Source: Lycorma delicatula
Lineage: Eukaryota; Arthropoda; Insecta; Hemiptera; Fulgoridae
DNA: 64,000 nucleotides
Direction: 5' to 3'
Assembly (NCBI RefSeq): GCF_047948215.1
Contig: NC_134455.1
Location: 222,684,526-222,748,525 of the forward strand
This document shows, piece after piece, positions 60,003-64,000 of the stretch; positions within the stretch are counted from its first letter, which is position 1; the number at the start of each line of letters is the position of its first letter. Below the pieces are notes generated by a model, which ran no database searches, was not told the DNA's origin, and was given only the letters and a program-made list of their open reading frames with translations. A program made the position numbers and the translations under genes.

Positions 60003-60129
60003 TGGAATAGAAGAATATCATTTTCAACCTTTTTCCCTTTGAAGAGGGAATATTTAATGATTTCAATATTTGGCAGCACATCAAAAGTTTTAATAAAACT
60101 ATACTTTAAATAATTTTATTCAATATAGA

Positions 60130-61159
60130 TTCATTACAATCACAATTATATTAGTAAGTAATATGTGTGTGCATAATTACATAATATATAGGCATATAAT
60201 ATTAAAAATGTTGTTCATAACTGATGAAGGTACAGAAATAATTTTATTATTATTTAAAAAATAACAATTTTAATATAAAATCATTTCAGCAGCATCAGTA
60301 ATGTGATGGAAAAACTTAATGGGAAATTTGCAGTCTAATGGTTCTGGAAGATTTAATTTATATTTGGGTGTAGAAATGACAGTGCCACTTGAATTCATGA
60401 TTCACACTTAATAATTTTGATCTATTGTTTTTTTTGTTTTTCATAAACTGAGAATTTAAATTCAAACAAATAAGATGTAACTAAAAAAAAATTGTAAGTA
60501 AAAAAAAATTCAAATATTTTTCTGGTATTGGAAAATTTTGTTAAAGTGAAATCCAAAACATACTGAATGATTGTTCAGAATTTTTTAGTTTTAAATTTGT
60601 TACAACTAATTGAAATAAGCGCTTCCGCTTTTTTCATGGTCACTTCAGAAACTTGTCTCATTTATTATAAATTTCACATGTAGGCAAATTTTACTGTTTG
60701 CACATTTGGAAAGTACTATACAATATTTTGCTGCAGTATTAAGTGGTCAATGACAGATTTTTGAAGTTTTTTGTAACAATGTTTTGAAATCCTTTTGAAT
60801 ATTTCCAGATTACCTATTTGTCATTTTTCTACCCCAGAAATTAATCTTTTTTTTAAAATCTCATTATTTGTTTGGAGCATAAAATATTAGCTAGATTTCA
60901 TAAGAAAGCTAACTATTGTAATGGGTACCTTGGTTTGATTTCCAGAAAATGTGCATTTTACATTTCCCAGACCCCAAAACCACCATCAGTCCGAAAGTTT
61001 ATGTATTCATTTATATATATTTCACTTTCTTGTGGACACAATAACTGCTGTAATTTTGCACCAGTCACTTTTAAATTGATACATAAAATACAACAACCAA
61101 AAGTCTCGGTTGAGTTTGTTATAGGCAAGATCGGACCATGGATGTGGAAAGTCTAAAAA
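60130..61159. other. intron sequence right of the Helitron
   Basis: AT-rich. An open plus-strand run at 60872-61156 is not recognised and probably belongs to the repeat that follows. Confidence 0.4.
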
Positions 61160-61720
61160 AAACAATATTGCTATAACTTTCTTATTAAGTAAAATATCAA
61201 ATTCCTTTAAGGTTCCTACTATTCTTTGGATAAGAGCCTAAAACTTAATCTAAGTAAAGTTTTTTGATATCGCCAACCATTGGCGCAGGGGGAGAAAAAA
61301 ATGGGGTTTTGAAGACAAAAAACATATTTTCCTTAGTAGGCACACTATCAAATAGAGTTAAAGTGGTTATTAGTCCTGTAAGCATTATCTAAAAATTTTT
61401 GATATGACCAACCCTTATGGAAAGGGATGACCAAATCAAAAAAAAAAAGTAAAAACAAAATATCGCTATAACTTTCTTATTAACTGAAATATCAGGTTCG
61501 TTTAAAGTTCCTACTATTCTTTGGAAAAGGGCCAACAGGTGGAAAAAATGGAGTTTCAAGGACAAAATAAATCATAGCTCCCTTATTAGGCACCGGATCG
61601 AATCTGTTTAAAGTGGTCGTTAGTCCTCTAAATATTTCCTGAACATTTTGTTTGAAATGATTTTTGATATGACCAACCTTTACTGCAAGGGATGACCAAA
61701 ATATTATGGGAAATTGTAAG
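61160..61720 (+). repeat. tandem repeat, two units of ~295 bp
   Basis: Units start near tat-gctataactttcttatta at about 61165 and 61460. Each holds, in order, a ggttcctactattctttgga-type block, a GC-richer gacaaaa-a-cat block, ttaggcac, aaagtggt-gttagtcct, and tttttgatat-accaacc. The units differ by substitutions and indels (about 80 percent alike by eye). No stable open frame; probably part of a larger dispersed repeat. Confidence 0.75.
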
Positions 61721-62559
61721 AAGAGGCTTCTGATATGCTAAACATGTGAAACTTGTTTACGTATGACCATTATCATATTGAGTGAATTTGAAGTGAACGC
61801 ATTTAAACTGCCATGACAGTACATACACAATACATATACAGTACTGTGTATATTTTTATTTTTGCAAGTGACAATATTTTATGTGGGTAATGTAGGCCTA
61901 TTGTACTTTCAAATCATCTTTTTAACATCACTGTTTTACATTTATACATGTTTTTAAATAAAACTCTGAAAACATTCTTTTTTTATCAGTACGAAGAGAC
62001 AAACCTAGAATCTTCCACTAATCCTAAAATAGGTGTGTTATCAAGCAGTTCAGGAAAAATCAAATTCTTGATAAATTTAGCAATAGCTTGTAGTCTAATG
62101 AGAAAACGTAGTGTCCAAAAAACATGGAAAGTAATGTTTGATACGAGCTCGTACAATACAAGCCCTATCCTACAACAATTTTACTCTTATTTTGCCCTGG
62201 TGAAATCTTCTGCCTTCCGGCGTGTCGAAAGGAATCTTTTTTTTTGTTTGTTCTCTGCACACATGAATGTATTTCATTGAAAGTAGTAAATATATCTGAT
62301 AAGTAAGCTAGCTTAGTACAACTAATGTCATCCTTCAGGAGTTCAACGAAATCATTTTTTGCTTGTTCAAAAAATATATTAAATTCAGTTTTTAGTCAAG
62401 CATGTAAGATAAAACTTTACCTCTTAACAACCATGCCACTTCTAACAGTAACAACAAAAATTCATGTTTAGACTGGCATAATGACAAAATATATGGCTTT
62501 GAACTATGAGTTGAGGAATGCCATTTACGCACTGAGTGTTGGGCTCACAACAAGTTCTG
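61721..62559. other. non-coding sequence
   Basis: An open run at 61948-62280 on the plus strand has no recognised domain. Otherwise nothing. Confidence 0.45.
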
Positions 62560-62599
62560 CAAGATGTTATAAGAGTGCGTATGTGTGTCTGCGTCTTAC

Positions 62600-64000
62600 C
62601 AACTAAACCTCCATCTCACAACTCCCCTTCCTGGGGCTGGACCTGCAGTAAGGCTTACTCAGCCCTGTGGGTGCTGTAGAGCTCAGGGGATCAGGAGTCC
62701 CCGTGCATCATCACCATGGCCCATCTGTGCAAGTGCAGATGAACCAAAGCTTCGCAGAAGTGGTGGAAATTGAGTCTCAGGTCCTATTGTCCCGCAGCAT
62801 CATCGGCATGATATTGTCTGTGTTAATACACTCAGATGGCATAGGTGATTCCTTTGTACCACCCATCTTGGGCAGTAAAGGACCATGTGTTTTACATTAT
62901 CACCATCCCTGCAGTTCACACATATGTTGTCATTGGCCCTTCTGCGTTGGTACAAGTAACTCTGGAAAGAGTTGTGGCTTTTCAGGAACTGAGTGAGCTC
63001 ATAGCCGAGCTCACCAAATCCCATAAGGACCAACCGATGAGTCCATGCTCCAGTCATGAGGCATTCTAACACCCTTGCCATTGTTCCAGAAGGTCATTTG
63101 CTTCCATCTTGTTCATACCCGAGTATGTCACCGTTGTTTTGCAAGCAGTTTGATGGGTGGTGTGCTCGTCAAGACAAAAGACTACCTTTGCAGAGACTGT
63201 CCTATACACTGAACAGACTTGTAGCACCATGCATTGCTGGATTCATGGGCTTCTGCCAGACTGGGATCCCATAGAGGAGGACTGAAGCTATGACATGAGA
63301 GTAAACCCTATGCTTTGAGGATTTAGGCCTTGCAACATTGGTGAGCAATCTACTCAGGGCTCGAGCGATTCTCTCCGCTTACATTGTGACTTGACCGACA
63401 TGTGCAGTATACGAGCGACATCAGTCAAAGCCAGAAGCCCAGAAGTTTTTCAAACAGCTTAGGGAAGCTCTTATTCAAACACAGTGGTCTTTAGGCTATA
63501 TCCTCAACACCCCCTGGTTTCTTAACAAAAACCAGTCTGGAATGCTTCCACTCCTGAGGAATGAAGTCATGTGTTAACTTGTAGTTCATAGTCTCCAACA
63601 CTGGAATGAAGGCAACCCAAACAGCAGATCTGACTGCCTTGACTGGGATTCCATCTGGTCCTGGACTCTTCTGGGGCTTCAAACTTCACACTGCAGATAG
63701 TAACTCATGTAGCTCAAAGTGGGGTAGCTCATTAGCCATAATCTCCTAATTATGGGGGTCTGCCATTCTTGGAAACAAGGTCGTAGCAAGTTCCTTAACC
63801 TGAGTTGTAGTAAGTGTTTGGAGACTGTGTCAAAAATGCCCCATTACAGTTTTGAAACAGACTTCGCACAGGTCGTGATCTATCACATCACAGAGACCTT
63901 CCATGAGACCATCTTGGTTTTCTTAATAGCAAATTGGTAGCTTTGTCGACTGGCCAGATATTCTTCCCGTGCACCATCTGTATGTTGTCTTGTAGCTCTC
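62600..64000 (-). mobile_element. R1-like LINE fragment, internally deleted, runs off window
   Basis: GC-richer sequence on the minus strand. 63682-63491 reads MKPQKSPGPDGIPVKAVRSA and FIPQEWKHSRLVFVKKPGG, the finger region before the RT core, then a block like LFEKL. The next recognisable part (from about 63430) is the post-catalytic region with AERIARALSRLLTNV and VIASVLLYGIPVW. 63081-62800 gives the C-terminal zinc knuckle: SFQSYLYQRRRANDNICVNC and VKHMVLYCPRW. The palm with motif A and FADD is absent, so a deletion of roughly 200-300 residues removed the active site. The 5' part lies beyond 64000. Confidence 0.75.

Larger units (their letters stand above)
55576..60129 (-). mobile_element. 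Helitron, nearly full length, defective
   Basis: A rolling-circle transposon on the minus strand. The 3' end reads GAGGGTACAGCTAG with CTAG at 55579-55576, followed by host T. The likely 5' end is TCTATATT at 60129-60122, preceded by host A. Helitrons insert between A and T and end in CTRR, so both ends fit. The 5' end is less certain. Coding order is N-terminal region, Rep/HUH domain, then Pif1-type helicase. About 4.55 kb, close to a normal small Helitron. It sits in the second intron of the RNF126-like gene, antisense to it. Confidence 0.78.

Overview
The window is AT-rich animal nuclear DNA. Sparse exons sit in multi-kilobase introns and are heavily overlaid by decayed transposons. An insect is supported by a nuclear copy of mitochondrial DNA (NUMT) that reads cleanly only in the invertebrate mitochondrial code and has the ancestral insect gene order cox1-trnL2-cox2-trnK-trnD-atp8-atp6-cox3. 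The types of LINE, mariner and tRNA-derived SINE look hemipteran, most likely Auchenorrhyncha (planthopper or leafhopper type). That last step is inference from pattern memory, not a search.

Host genes. (1) The last two coding exons of the U3 snoRNP component UTP15 lie on the + strand (7413-7540 and 11160-11398). (2) The first coding exon of an amphiphysin/BIN-type BAR protein lies on the - strand (8728-8796), inside the last UTP15 intron, so the two genes are interleaved on opposite strands. (3) The first two coding exons of an RNF126/RNF115-type E3 ubiquitin ligase lie on the + strand (46856-46939 and 55106-55216), separated by an intron of about 8.2 kb; the RING domain must lie beyond the window. 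(4) A possible terminal exon of an unidentified small membrane protein lies on the - strand (21416-21521).

Mobile DNA, left to right: a mariner relic cut by the window edge (1-616); a nearly full-length but broken LINE (654-3706); a possible LTR-like or regulatory block with a perfect hairpin and a 211-bp tandem duplication (about 4000-5850); a Tc1-like relic (about 6730-7062); a 340-bp foldback element (8031-8369); a LINE relic (11460-12356); a complete but dead mariner-type element with both inverted repeats (14385-15703); the 2.6-kb NUMT (16143-18785) with an unusual inverted duplication at its cox3 end; a transposase fragment (18793-19571); a hAT relic with an intact C-terminal reading frame (19789-19944); a mariner relic (about 23000-23560); a second copy of the first LINE (23816-26188); a full SINE with 13-bp target duplications (27173-27467); more mariner relics (27560-27830 and 30221-31130); two related hAT-type MITEs with 8-bp duplications (29051-29462 and 49137-49741); a second foldback element (34424-34657); a BED-finger hAT relic (about 34745-35928); a jockey-like LINE (about 36370-39290) abutting another LINE 3' fragment (about 39300-40110); a LINE tail (42480-42860); a mariner relic (about 53750-54185); a Helitron (55576-60129) inside the ligase intron; a two-unit tandem repeat of about 295 bp (61160-61720); and an R1-like LINE running off the right edge (about 62600-64000).

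No working transposon, CRISPR array, bacterial-type operon or clearly new multigene system is visible. The most notable structures are the interleaved UTP15/amphiphysin arrangement, the foldback junction of the NUMT, the matched hAT-type MITE pair, the two long foldback elements that could give long hairpin RNA, and a Helitron that keeps its Rep motifs. All domain assignments come from reading the sequence by eye against remembered families.
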